Shown here: positions 10,770-24,500 of the stretch, one piece after another
Layout of the letters: each line of letters begins with the position of its first letter
How positions within the stretch are numbered: position 1 is the stretch's first letter
Source: Agapetus fuscipes
Lineage: Eukaryota; Arthropoda; Insecta; Trichoptera; Glossosomatidae
Direction: 5' to 3'
NCBI GenBank assembly: GCA_951799405.1
Contig: OX637362.1
Location: forward strand, 13,998,493 to 14,062,492
Length of the DNA stretch: 64,000 nucleotides
The notes under the pieces: generated by a model
Seen by the model: only the letters and a program-made list of their open reading frames with translations
Told to the model about the DNA's origin: nothing
The model's database searches: none
Program-made: the position numbers and the translations under genes

Positions 10770-10935
10770 GTTCTACGACAAGATGTTCATACACAGAATG
10801 TCCAACGACACAATGCCCACAGATAAAATGTCCACCAACATTATGTCACGTGGGCATTTTGTCGGGTGGAAATTTGTCAATGGACAGTGTGTCGGTTGAC
10901 ATTCTGTCAATGGACATCTCGTAATGACACAATAG
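10770..10935. repeat. Array of degenerate GACA/TGTC motifs
   Basis: At least ten TGTC or GACA words at roughly 12-20 base spacing, often within AATGTCC, ATTTTGTC or GGACA. The array is roughly symmetric about a central CACGTG. It is not coding and matches none of the other repeat families here. Confidence 0.6.
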
Positions 10936-11289
10936 GAATATAATAAATAAAAAAAAAATCAATTATTTTAGTATTTTCTTTATTACCAAACATCGCCAAT
11001 TCCAATTATTTTATTTTAATGTAAAAAAAAATCACCACCAGTCAGCTGTTTGTAAAAATAACCTCACTTACAACTAAACCTCTAATCAACTTACACTAGC
11101 AGAGTTTTACCAATGAAACTCACATTACGTGTGCAGTGTGATGCCTTCCAGAATGTACTTCATTACTTGTGTAAAAACCATATCATACCTGAGTCACAGC
11201 TCTACATCAAACCCAACTTCAGGCATAATGGAGAACACCACTAATATACACCTAGTGTACTGCAAGACCTTGCCGAGTGAAGAGTATTT

Positions 11290-11530
11290 ATTTTCACAGG
11301 TAAGGGGGCCAGACTTACGCCAACCACTTCACTTATAATGTGGGGGTTTCCATCTTTCCGAGTGGAGGTAGGTTCTCATCTCTTGTGAAGGCTAAATAAA
11401 TGTTGCATGTTCCATGATTTTTCGGGTTAGAGATTAACATCAAAATGAGAAATCATTTCCAAAGCCTTTGGTGGGGATCAACACCTAGGCCCTTTGGCGT
11501 TGAACGCAAGCATTCTACCAAATCTCACAA
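11290..11530 (-). repeat. SINE family C copy
   Basis: The body matches 31868-32122 (GGTAAGGGGGCCAGACTTACGCC ordering, TGGGGGTTTCC, GGTGGGGAT). The tRNA-like head at the right end is degraded. Confidence 0.6.
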
Positions 11531-12071
11531 ACAATAGAGTACATTCTAGACAAGACCCAAAACACAATAACTAAACCACTTACATCATAACCCTGAGCAT
11601 GCCACCGAGCCATACAAGCATATTTAGGCCAAGTAACAATGCACTCAGTTCACTAACTTCTCTATTGATAAACAACTCACTCTTGTATCCTTACTGAGAC
11701 CTATGGGAATAATAGGTTATGGAATATTTGAGTTATAAAATAAAATAATAGGGAATATCACTCTTCTTATTCTGACCAACAATCTACTTTTGTCTTTTTC
11801 ACGGGATAACTTATTAAATTGTAATTTCATTCAGAAGATTGAAAGTTCAAATCCCTGAACCAAACATTGGAGCCATCATTGTCATGTGCGAAGATAAGAG
11901 CGCAGCATAAAGGCTCATCAGACTTACAGCAACTTCTTATGTAGGAACAGACCAATAATAATCCAAAGCTCAGAGGATTCCTAAAGTGTGATTCACAAAG
12001 AAAGGCTCACACCAAATTAAATCAGTGTTTAGTGATCTTCAAACAGGCTTTGACTGAGCATTCTACGATTT

Positions 12072-12356
12072 GACCGGTCTGTAGGCTAGTGGTTAACACT
12101 TGGGACTCATGATTGGAAGGTAATGAGTTTGAATCCCGGTAGAGCACAAGAAAAGATGCTTCGCTGGATTGCAAAATTCATCTGTCTTTACCAAAGACCG
12201 GTCACCACAGATTCAGCCTTACACAACACGGGTCTTTCTTGAGAATTGCCGCTTTTTACAGCAGCGTTAACAAAGCTCGCAGAGGGCTCTTGGGGTGTGA
12301 TTCATACAAAAACAGCACTCACCAAAAAAATCATCCTAATATTATTATATTTAGCC
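12072..12356 (+). repeat. tRNA-derived SINE, family B, near full length
   Basis: The head GACCGGTCTGTAGGCTAGTGG contains an A-box-like TAGGCTAGTGG. A B-box-like GAGTTTGAATCC follows about 45 bases later. The body runs through ACCAAAGACCGGTC and GGGCTCTTGGGGTGTG to ACTCACCAAA...CATCCTAATATT. This is the best plus-strand reference copy. Confidence 0.8.
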
Positions 12357-12500
12357 TTTTTTGAGTACAGAAAAGGCTATGAAGACGGTTGTGCAATATG
12401 TACTTATTTTTGACATTTTTCAACAGTGAAACTTCCCTATAGTAAAACAATAATGGCAGAGTTAGATATGAGTAGGGAGGACGTCTGTTAGTTAGGTAGC

Positions 12501-15500
12501 TCAGCACATGTTGTTCCTGTAGCTGTTGCGGCTGTTCTGGTAGCCGCCCCGGAAGCCCCCGCCCCCGCCGCCCCCGTTGCTGCTGCCACCCGGGGAGGAG
12601 TTGAGGAACAGCTCGATGTAGCGGTGCTCCATGGAGGTCTTGTCTTTGCGCATCGCCTGGGAATAAGTAAACATGGGCACAATTATACAAGTGGGAAGAC
12701 ACAGACTGACCGGTCAGTAATCTAGTGGTTAACACTTCTTCTTTTCGTGCCACTTCTATCGAATATCGGCGATCATCATGGCTATTTTAACTTTGAATGC
12801 TGCGGCTTGAAACAGGGACTTGGTGCTTCTGCCAAGCCCCTGTCGCAGGTTTTTTAGCCATGATGTCCTACGGCGTCCCTGAGATCTACTGCCCTCAATC
12901 TTACCCTGTATGATAAGATGAAGGACACAGTATTTCTCATTTCTCAAAATGTGACCGCAGTACATCAGTTTTCTCTACTTAATCATTGGCAGAAGCTCCT
13001 TTGTAGTGGGCATCTCGCCAAGAGATACAAAGCATTTTTCGGTAGAGACACATCTTGAACGTTTCAATTCGTCTCTCCAGTGCCTGAGTGAGCACTACAG
13101 ACTCCAAAAGCAAAGCGCAGTTAAAGGGTTAATATTTCATTGTTTGGTAATTAAAATATTAAACAATAAAATACATATTTGAGGGAAAATAAGTAAGTTA
13201 CCCGGACTGCGTCATCGTGGCATTCAAATTCCACGTCGGCCTCTCCTGAGGGACGGTTGTTGTCAAACAAGATGTTGATGTTCACTGGGCGCAGCGGCTT
13301 GAAGAACTGAAACATTCCACATCCACCTGTTGCATGTTACTGTTACAAGTGTATGGTAGTATTAGTGCATACTATGGTGCAAAGTGCATACGTGATTCTA
13401 ATCACGCTGGTGGAACGCTCTGGTATCATCCACTATGTTTGAGAAATCGAGAACAGTCAAAAACGTCCGTTTAGACCAGCGGTTTCCAAACTGGGGGGCG
13501 CGAGCTGTGGCTAGGGGAGGCGCCAAAAATGTCTATAGTAGTATTAGTATGAATATTAAGAAATAAAACGTAGAAAGGGAGGCGCAAAAAAAATAAAACT
13601 TAGAAAGGGAGGCGCGAAACAAATTTTTTTTTTAGGGAGGCATGGTAGCATAAAGCTTGGAAACCGCTGGTTTAGACAATATATATTTGGACCGCAATCG
13701 TGTAAGAGACCAGTATCGATTGAAACACTGAGCCGTGAAGTCGATAAACCAAGAGCTAGAAATTAGTACATTGTAAACTGATGTCTAAATAAAATCTTGA
13801 AAAAATAAATTGCAGTTTCTATAATCTATAATCTAAGTTGCAAGGATATATTCATTTAAAGCTCTCAGATGTATGCCCACAAACCAACAAGTGTAGTTCG
13901 CGCTTACAAATGCTGAACGTGTACTTACAAATAAAATCCAAACCTCAAATGAACATAAGCCCCACAACTTTTGCCGACCTTCCCTGAAACAGGGGTGACA
14001 TTGGCAAAGTGAACCATTTTTTACAGTATGGGTGGTCAGCCTCATACCAACCTATAAGTCAAGGAGCAGTTTAATTTTAAAAAATCAACTTAAATCATAA
14101 CAATACATACAATAGTTATTTATGCCACTGCCTAGTAATGATAGTCTTTGTAACACGAGTGCTAGTTTGTGCCATGAGGCGAGTGTTACAAAGGCTTATT
14201 ACGTGCAGTGGCATACAATACTTTTTCTACGACCATGAAAGAATTAACAAAATAGTGAATAATAGTCATTATAATGTACTCGTCCATTTGAAGTAATTAA
14301 AACCTTACCTTTATCAAAACGTGTGATTCATCATTCCCTTCGATTATCTAATCTAACCTAAGTTGTAAAGATAAATTATATTTAGGTTTCATATTGAATT
14401 CATGCCCACAATCCGACACATATAAGGTCGCGCTTTTACATCCTGCATATAAGCTTAAATATTTAAACCCAAAACTCAAATAAACATATGCCCTGCAGTT
14501 GTATTGGCAGGTGAACCAAGTTTGTACAGCATAGGTGATCAACCTCATACCCACCTATTAACCAAGTAACTTTTTGAGTTAGGTTATTTTTTGCGGTGAA
14601 AATTTTTGTATTGTTTTCCTTTCAAGCCTTTTATTTGCCTTTGAAAAAAGGAAAGCTTTATTTGGAGCATTCCGATAAATAAATTCGATAAATTCTAGCA
14701 CTATTAACAATTTTTATTTGACTCTACACATAAAATATATTTATTTTCATCTGAACAGGGCTGGAAGTCTCATCACAACGGTAATTCCTACCTAACGAAT
14801 ATCAGTAATATTGTATGAAGCCTAATCAGCTGATCGCTTGCGGCCATCTTGGATTGACAGGTCTTCATACCCCCATACAAGGTTGACATTTGAAATTTAA
14901 AAATGGTTCCAATTCTGACAATGCGCATGCGCACATTTTCATTTCAACACGGTTACCCGTTGCGTAATGTTACATTACGCAACGGGTGTAGAAGTGTATG
15001 CCATTGTGATTGCGTTAGCCGTTTTTTAATTAGTAAATTACCAAATGGGAGTAGAAAAAGAATTTTCATAAACATGCTTACAATATGCTTATCAAAATAG
15101 AATGAACTATAATTTATAATATCAGTAGCAAAGATGTATTGACATTCAAAGCTCATTTTTAGAATTCCTTGACTTATAGGTTGGTATGAGGTTGACCACC
15201 CATACTGTAAAAAATGGTTCACTTTGCCAATGTCACCCCTGTTTCAGGGAATGTCGGCAAGAGTTGCAGGGCTTATGTTCATTTGCGGTTTGGATTTTAT
15301 TTGTAAGTACACAATCAGCATTTGTAAGCGCGAACTACACGTGTTTGTTTGTGGGCATACATCTGAGAGCTTTGAATGAATATATCCTTGCAACTTAGAT
15401 TATAGATTATTATAGATTATATTATAGTTTCTTGACTTATAGGTTGTTATGCGGCTGACCACCCATAATGTAAAAATTGGTTCACTTTGCCAATGTCACC

Positions 15501-18500
15501 TCTGTTTCAGGGAAGGACGGCAAGAGTTGCAAGGCTTATGTTCATTTGAGATTGGTTTTTGAGTAGGTCCACATGCGGCATGTGTTAGCGCGAAATTATA
15601 CATATCTGCTTGTGGGAATGCATTTAATATAAAACTTAAATGATATATATCTTTGCAGCTTAGATTAGATTAGATTAGATAGATCTGTAGAACGCTTCCT
15701 ATAAAACTAATATAATCATGGGTGTAGCCAGGAAGGGGCAGGGGTGGAAGTAAAAAAATACCTAAATCATTATTCAATTTTGTTGCAGGAATTTATTACA
15801 ACTATTGAAAAAACCATTTTAATAACTTAGTTCTGCTATAATACTAATTATACATAAATTCTTAATTTTTGGGTTCATTCACCAAAATGTTACAACCTTC
15901 GAACCGCCATGGCTTGCCCCCTCAGTTTTGATCTTGGGTGCACCCTTGAATATAACACTTAATACAGGCATATAATGATGGGTGCACGCAAGTGGTGGCA
16001 GGGGAGAGATCCATGTTGAGTGAGCAAGAACTAGCTGTTAGGTCAATCACAGTCATGCTATCAGCACTCTATTGTTATTTTAATTTTTCATATATTTATC
16101 TCAAGTTTGAAGAAAATCTATAATGAATAAGAGTTTAAGGCTTACACGGCCGGCTGATGATGCTGGCGAAATGTTTTCCGGGATCTGTTGCCGTGGTCTG
16201 TGGCAAACACGTACCTACTTATAGCAAGATGGTTTTCTCTTATACCGCAGTTTTTTTTTTTTTTTTTTAATAGATTTGTGGAAAGGAATGCAATCCACCA
16301 ACCTATTTTGCCTGGCCAGTTGTCTTCATGCAAAAGCAGAAGCTTGTGTGCATGCAACGGCATCTGTTGAACCAGGGTCGAAGTTATCGTCGCGGGATTT
16401 GAACCAACGTTATCCGGTTCCAAATAACCTGACTTGATCCTCGCGGCCATAACTCCAACAGTTTCACATGCAAAATAAACAGATGTCACTGCTCCACAAC
16501 ATAACTTACATGCAGAGTGTCCTTATTTTTCACATATAGACCCCGAGTGTTCATCACAGTTTTCATCAAGATTATCTTCATCATCATACTTCACGTTGAT
16601 GAAGCCTATTGTAGACATGGGCGAAACGTCTGGAAGCTCCAGCTCCCGTAGACCACGGCAACAGATCCCGGAAAACATCTCTCCAGCAAAATCTCTAATG
16701 CTGTTTTTAGTTCCTTAGGATTTACATAATTCCTGTGCAGGTAGATGGGCAAGACTGAGCCAGGAAAGATAAATGTGGGAGCATATGGCAGAGGCCTAGC
16801 AAGAAAAGTCTTGCTACAAAGTTTGGCAAAAGTAGTTAGTACTCACGTAGGCGATGTCGCTGGGCGTGGCCTTGAAGGGCAGTCCCCTCATGTGCACCGA
16901 GTGCAGCCCCCCGCTGTGAGGGCGGGGCCTCCAGGAGGCGCCCCCTCCCCGACCCCCGCCCCCACTGCCCAGGCCTCCGCCCCCGCTGCCCAGACCACCA
17001 CGGCCCCACTGACCACCATCATCATCATAATCTGCAACAAACATTAAGACTTTTTTAATGGATAATAAACTATCTAAATTGAGGCTGTCAAGAAATCAAA
17101 AGTCTGCAACTGAAATGTGCTAAGCCTTTGTGATTGTTGTTCTTGAATCTATATCTATAAAGAAGGATGTATGTATGTATTTTATTATATTATTATATTA
17201 ATTTAAAATCCAAATCTAAAATGAACAACCCAGTAACTTTTACTTTACGCCAACTTGAAATGGATGTTATTCAGCTCCTGAGTGGCTTGACGCTCATTTC
17301 TTATGAAGGCTGAGTAAGCCTTGCCGGTATTTTATTTTGGGTTTAAAGTAAACACTGAAACGGGAAATAATTTCTGACATATTCGGTGGGATTCTAACTC
17401 GAGATCTCGGCATGGAATGCAATCTATCTATCTATATCTATAAAGAAGGATGTATGTATGTATGTATGTATGTATGTATGTATGTATGTATGTTCCCTAT
17501 ACTCATAAACCGCTCATCCGATTTTGACGAAATTTTCAGGAAACATGTAACATATTCTTAGAACGAATCCTGTGAAGTTTGATGGTGATCAAATAAACAG
17601 TGGTTCTCAATTCTCGATATTTCAGCAACGAGGTCGGTAAATTTTGAAACCACCCAATAGAAGAAGACCATTATATTCAACTACAATACATAATCTTAGT
17701 TGCAAATATACATTTACATTAAAGATTAATATAAAATGCATGCTCACAAGTAGACACATGTATGTTCACGCTTACAAATGCTGCATGTGCACCCACTCAT
17801 AATTTAAAATCCAAATCTAAAATGAACAACCCAGTAACTTTTACTTTACGCCAACTTGAAATGGATGTTATTCAGCTCCTGAGTGGCTTGACGCTCATTT
17901 CTTATGAAGGCTGAGTAAGCCTTGCCGGTATTTTATTTTGGGTTTAAAGTAAACACTGAAACGGGAAATAATTTCTGACATATTCGGTGGGATTCTAACT
18001 CGAGATCTCGGCATGGAATGCAATCTATCTATCTATATCTATAAAGAAGGATGTATGTATGTATGTATGTATGTATGTATGTATGTATGTATGTTCCCTA
18101 TACTCATAAACCGCTCATCCGATTTTGACGAAATTTTCAGGAAACATGTAACATATTCTTAGAACGAATCCTGTGAAGTTTGATGGTGATCAAATAAACA
18201 GTGGTTCTCAATTCTCGATATTTCAGCAACGAGGTCGGTAAATTTTGAAACCACCCAATAGAAGAAGACCATTATATTCAACTACAATACATAATCTTAG
18301 TTGCAAATATACATTTACATTAAAGATTAATATAAAATGCATGCTCACAAGTAGACACATGTATGTTCACGCTTACAAATGCTGCATGTGCACCCACTCA
18401 TAATTTAAAATCCAAATCTAAAATGAACAACCCAGTAACTTTTACTTTACGCCAACTTGAAATGGATGTTATTCAGCTCCTGAGTGGCTTGACACTCATT

Positions 18501-21500
18501 TCTTATGAAGGCTGAGTAAGCCTTGCCGGTATTTTATTTTGGGTTAGAAATAAACACTGAAACGAGAAATAAATTCTGACAACTTCAGTGGGATTCTAAC
18601 TCGAGATCTCGGCATAGAATGCAGTTACTCTACCAACTAAGCTATAGACCGGACTTTTTACAAATATGGTGGATCGATATCGGTTTGGTTAGGGGTAAGC
18701 AACCTGCGGCTCACCAGCCACATGCGGCTCTTTGGGTGTGAAGTTACGACTCTTTAGCTTCATACGCAAATATAAAAAAAAACACAGAATTATACTTCTG
18801 ATCGAAAAAAACTAAATCGTTCTGAATCGATTAACGATCTCTCCGCTACTTGTACTCGCTTTTCACCCTCCCCTCGCCCCATCGACGCTATTTATTGTTG
18901 GCAAAAAAACATTTGTGGCTCTTTACAAATCCAAATCCAAAATAAGATATGTATCATTTGAGATTCACATCAAATGCATTCCCATAAGCAGACACGCATA
19001 ATTTCGCGCTCACACATACCGCATGTGGAACTACAATATAAAAACCCAATCTTAAATGAACATAAGCCCTGCAACTCTTGCCGACCTTCCCTGAAACAGG
19101 GGCGACATTGGCAAAGTGAACCATTTTTTACAGTATGGGTGGTCAGCCTCATACCAACCTATAAGTCAAGGATAAACTTTGAAATTTGTAAATTGTAATT
19201 TTTGGCTCTTCCGACTCAAAAGGTTGCCGACCCCTGGCCTAGACAAAAGTTCCAAATTAAAAAATGTTATTCAAGTATTCCAAGTTGAATTTATGAAATG
19301 TAAGAAAGCTTTTATATCCCGCACTTATAAAAAATACGATAAACGAAAGTTCGTAGGTCACAACTAGAAGACCATATTGAAATATATTATTATTATTAAA
19401 ACCTTTTATTGAAACATACTTTTAATTAAAATATACATAATATAGTTGTTTTTTCAAAAAACGCATTTCTGTAAAATTATATACTCACCACAAATTTAAA
19501 GATCGTTTTTTTCTCGGCGGTTAAACGTCTTTCTTCTATGTGACAATGGTCCAAAGCAACCAAGATAAACAAAATGTTTGCCTTTTACCTAACCCGGCCG
19601 TGCGACTTACAATTTTGTTGTCAATAGAAAATGTTCCGTGTGCACTACCTAAAACTTTCACATATTGAAATAATGGATAGAGCACATTTTAAATGTGGGG
19701 AAAAAATGTGAATTCACTTGGCCGGGATAAAGACAGGACAGGGAGTCAAAAATTCAACATAAATTAAACACTTTTATGGAGATAGTTGAAAAAACACATA
19801 TTGTATGAAGCATTTTCCCCAACTGCATACGTTTCACAGTGCGGTTACATTGAAAAATATTCCTGATTGTTTGGAATACATTTATTTCTTCACTTTGCTC
19901 AAAGAGTATAGTGAATTTTATAGATTAGTTCTTTAATTGTATGATTATAAAATTTAATTTATTGTTTATATTCTTTTCTTGTATGGGTCAATATGCATCT
20001 GACCAACTATAAATAGAAAATGGTTCACTCTGCCAATGTCACCCCTGATTCAGGGAAGGTCAGCAAAGAGTTGCAGGGTGTATGTTCATTTGAGATTTGG
20101 GTTTTTATGTTGTAGGTTCACACGCAGACTGTGCAAGTGTGAACTTATACGTGTCTGCTTGTGGGCATGCACTTAATGTGAATTCCAAATGTAACAATTA
20201 TATCCATGCAACTTAGAATAGATTAGATGAGTGACGTTACATAGCCGATTTTTTTATCTTAAATATAAATGGAGCACCGCAATCGATTTTCCCTATGCTT
20301 GGCTCTGCTGCTTAACAGTTGTACCTAGACCTTTTTTTTTAGAAAACGTGAAGATTAACCTAGAGATAAATTGTGTGAAGCTTGATTCCGATTAGCACAC
20401 TTTTTTTTTTGATCCTGTTGTTTCCTCTTTTATCTGTAGAAAAAAATTGATACCACATGCCCAAATGGCGTAGTGAAACACGCCGGGTACTGCTAGTAAC
20501 TAATACATGTGACTGTGCACATAGTTTGTTCACAAGTGTCGTCAATCAATTAAGGTAGGAAACAATAAATGTTTTAAAAATATGCTAAGTATTCATATAG
20601 CCAGAATATTCAGAAGCAAAAGGTTAACCTCTGGTGTGTGTTGCGATTTTTCACCATTATCCAGCAACCGATCTCTTGGTTTTGATTTGAAATATCTCCA
20701 AAGATACAAAACATTTATCCTATCAGTTTTTTAGCCAGAATATTCAGAAGCGAAAAGGTTAAAGAGTTCAACAAAAGAGTATAAGCAGTGATTTTTCTCT
20801 TAAAAACAATAAATTATACATGGTACAATGTTGAGCATACCTCTGTAGCCTCCCCTGTTGGGCATGGGCCTCATGCCCCTGCCGCTGTTGTTGAAGCGGT
20901 TGGGGAACCTGTCGTAGGGTGTGGGGCGGCCCCCTCCTCCGCCGCCTCCCATGCGCGGCCCCCCCATGTCCCCCATCATGCCAGCGCGCACTTCCTGCAC
21001 AGAGCTGCGGAAAATCTCTATGTACCTGCGCAACACAACACAACAACCATCAACAATACATGGGAACAATGGTATTACGAGCGGTGTTTAGCGGGATCTG
21101 CTACCATGGCACATCAAAGTTTAGTTCTGCAAATTTTGCCTGTATTTTCAATCTATTATCTAAGCTGCAAAGATATGTTTACAATAAAGGCTCATATTTA
21201 ATGCATTCCCACAAGCAGGCACATGTTTGCACTTATGCTGCACGTGCACATACAAAATAAACAAAACCTCAAATGAGCATAATCTTTGCAACAACTACCG
21301 CTTTTCCCTGAAACTGGGGTGGCATTGGCAAAAATGAGCAGAGTTTTTTTACAGCATGGGGGGCAAGCCTCATACCAACCTATTAGCCAAGGATTTTAAA
21401 TGAAAAATAATTAAATTTGTAATAAGACAAGTCTTAAAGTTCTCTTTTTCACTTACTACGTGACAATATTGAAGAGAACTTGAGGTGGCAAGGAGGACCT

Positions 21501-24500
21501 AATTTTATTACATATATTTTAAAATAAGAATGGTCATCTATTCTTTCTCTATAACAATGGATACCAATAAGTGCATCTCTTCTTCCAGACCTAATGTTAG
21601 CTTCCAACAAACATAACATCAACAACTTCTACAGAAAAATTAAATTAAAATATTAATTTGTTAAAACCGCATACAAACCGCAATAACACATTTTACAGTT
21701 GCCCATTTCAAGTAACCGTTTGACTCCCCCGTGTCCACGTTTGTATACATGTTTTTTGATCCCATTTTCTGTTGAATTTACTTACAAATATTAGGCCAGG
21801 TTCTAGAGGATCTCCGATACAACAGCAAATGATGGCAAAGCATCATATTTCATTTGAACAAAATTTGACATGAGGTGTCAAAATGGTATCAAATCTCTGA
21901 AATAGCGAATGAATGGGATATCCAGAGTCATAATAAAAGGAGGACTTGTATGAAAAAGGTTATGACTCTGGATGAAATGAAAAAAGTATGCAAGGACAGG
22001 AAGAAGTGGCGGCTAATCTGCAATGTTGATTTCTAATGTTGGTGTATTCATTTGCTACATTTTTTGCATAGGAAATTTTTGACTTTTTTTGTATAGATTT
22101 CTTTGTAAGGTTTTGTTCTTTTTTATATTTAAATGTAATTTATTATTCATATTCCTTGACTTATAGGTTGGTATGAGGCTGACCACCCATACTGTAAAAA
22201 ATGGTTCACTTTGCCAATGTCACCCCTGTTTCAGGGAAGGTCGGCAAAAGTTGTGGGGCTTATGTTCATTTGAGGTTTGGATTTTATTTGTAAGTACACA
22301 TTCAGCATTTGTAAGCGCGAACTACACTTGTTGGTTTGTGGGCATACATCTGAGAGCTTTAAATGAATATATCCTTGCAACTTAGATTATAGATTATAGT
22401 GTTATTAATATGTGTTTTGTAGGATCTAATCTAATCTAATCTAAGTTGCAAAGATATGTTAAATTGGAGATTCACATTACATGCATTCTCACAACCAGAC
22501 ACGTACAAGTTCGCACTTGCACATGCCTCATGTGAACCTACAACATAAAAACCAAATCTCAAATGGACATACAAAGAAAGTGTGAAAGGAAAAAGAGGGA
22601 AGGGACGACCGAGAAAAGTATGGAGTGATCAGATTGAGGAGATTGTGAGAGAATGGGATATACAAAGTGAGCGTAAAAGAAGAAAACGCATGAAAAAGGT
22701 GATGGATATGAATGAATTGAAAGAGGTATGTAAGGATAGGAAAAAATGGAGGCAGCTCTGCAGAGGCTCTGGCCACCCCTAGCGGAATGGCGACAGAGTT
22801 ACAGTTACAGTTAAATACACCCTGCAACTCTTGCTGTCCTTCCCTGTAACAGGGGTGACATTGGCAAAGTGAACCATTTTTACAGCATGGGTGGTCAGCC
22901 GCATACCAACCTATAAGTCAAGGAACTAGGATGCTTTAGTTTAGAAGGAAAACCAAATTTTGAAGCCGAGGAAGTTCCACAAAATGGTTGAAGCAAGTCA
23001 TGTCATTTGTGATTAATGTGTGTAAGAGTCTATATTTATTTTATTTAATATATATTCAAATGAAAGCACTAAATATTGTGAGAATAGAAAGTATAACTAT
23101 ATGTAGGTGTAGCTTGTTGCTTTCAAAAGTCAACGCAAGCCTCAAATCTGCCAAATCAAACATAACCAAGGCGATTGTGACTCTATAATAGTCTTTAATG
23201 TAAGTTGCTACATCTATATTGACATCTAAGGCTCATATTTAATGCTTGCCCACAAGCAGGCACATGTTAGTTTGCACTCACACATGCTGCTTGTGTACAT
23301 ACAAAATAAACTGAAAATCACATGAACATACACTTTGCAACTCCTGCCACCTTTTCCTGAAAGGATGTAGAGTGGCATTGGCAATTTTTATGGAATGACG
23401 GGTCAGCCTTACACCAACCTATTAGTCAAGGAGCACTTAAATTCCGGGAAGCGGCTTAAGAGCCCGTTCCCACTTGTCGGGTGTCGGACCGTATATTAAT
23501 CGGAGGTTCCAGTGGCAGAACATTTTTGGACAAAATCGGTTTCCGACAAGTGTGAATAGCTCCATACATAATGTTCTGCCACTGGAACCTCCGATTAATA
23601 TACGGATCCGACACCCGACAAGTGCAAACGGGCTCTTAGATTACACAAATACAATAAAAAAAGCAATTGACTGGTTTGTGAATTTCCATTTCTCTCGTTT
23701 CCATGCATTGTTGTTTTAAAATAACTAAGCCATGGCTCATCCGCAGCCTGCAGTGAATTTTCAATACAAAAAATTGATGTTTGTTTGATGTGGATCAAAT
23801 GTTTGGTGAATAGCAGTGAGAGTTTATCAATGAGGACAACTTAATTCAACAAATGCAACTTGATTATAATGGCTGTGGTTTTCACTTAGGCTAATGTGGT
23901 GAATACGGGGGTAAAGTATTTGCCGAGTATGTTGGCAGCACTCAAACTACTAAAAGTATGCTCCCAGTGCAGGCAACTGTGAATGCTCTTAAACAAGGAT
24001 GAATAGTATACAAGAAACAAGCAGTGAAAGAGAAGAAAGAGAGTTATTTAAAATGGATTAATGACAGAAAGAATAAAGTGTTAGAGACTGAATACAAGGC
24101 GAAAAAATGGCTAGCGAAGAATGAAGTTCAAATGAGTAAGAGAAGAATGGAAGAAAAATTGAGTGAAAGAGCACAGAATGACTTCTCTGACAATAAAAAG
24201 ATGTTCTGGAGCTGGGTGAGACAAAACAACGACAGTTGTAGGTCCACAACTCCAGGAATCAAAAATGTCAGCGGAGACATTCTGTGGAATAAAGACGATG
24301 TAAAAAAGAGATGGAAAGAATATTTTAATGAGGTTTTTGGTGAAGAAGAATGTGATTTAACTGTGAAAGGAGATTATGATGAGGGTAATGTTTTGAAAAT
24401 ATCGAAAGAAGAAGTAAGAAAGGTCATAAAGGAATTAAAAAATGGGAAAGCTGCAAGTGTGGATGGTGTGAGACCTGAGATGATGAAAGCGGGAGGAGAA

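Noticed and set aside
12072..12150. tRNA-like sequences with A and B boxes (also at 432, 31868-32122, 28085)
   Set aside because: Cloverleaf pairing is poor and each is followed by a conserved SINE body, so they are SINE heads, not tRNA genes.
20788..21260. Plus-strand frames of 113-137 residues
   Set aside because: These are antisense shadows of glorund exon 5, which is Gly-rich and GC-rich.
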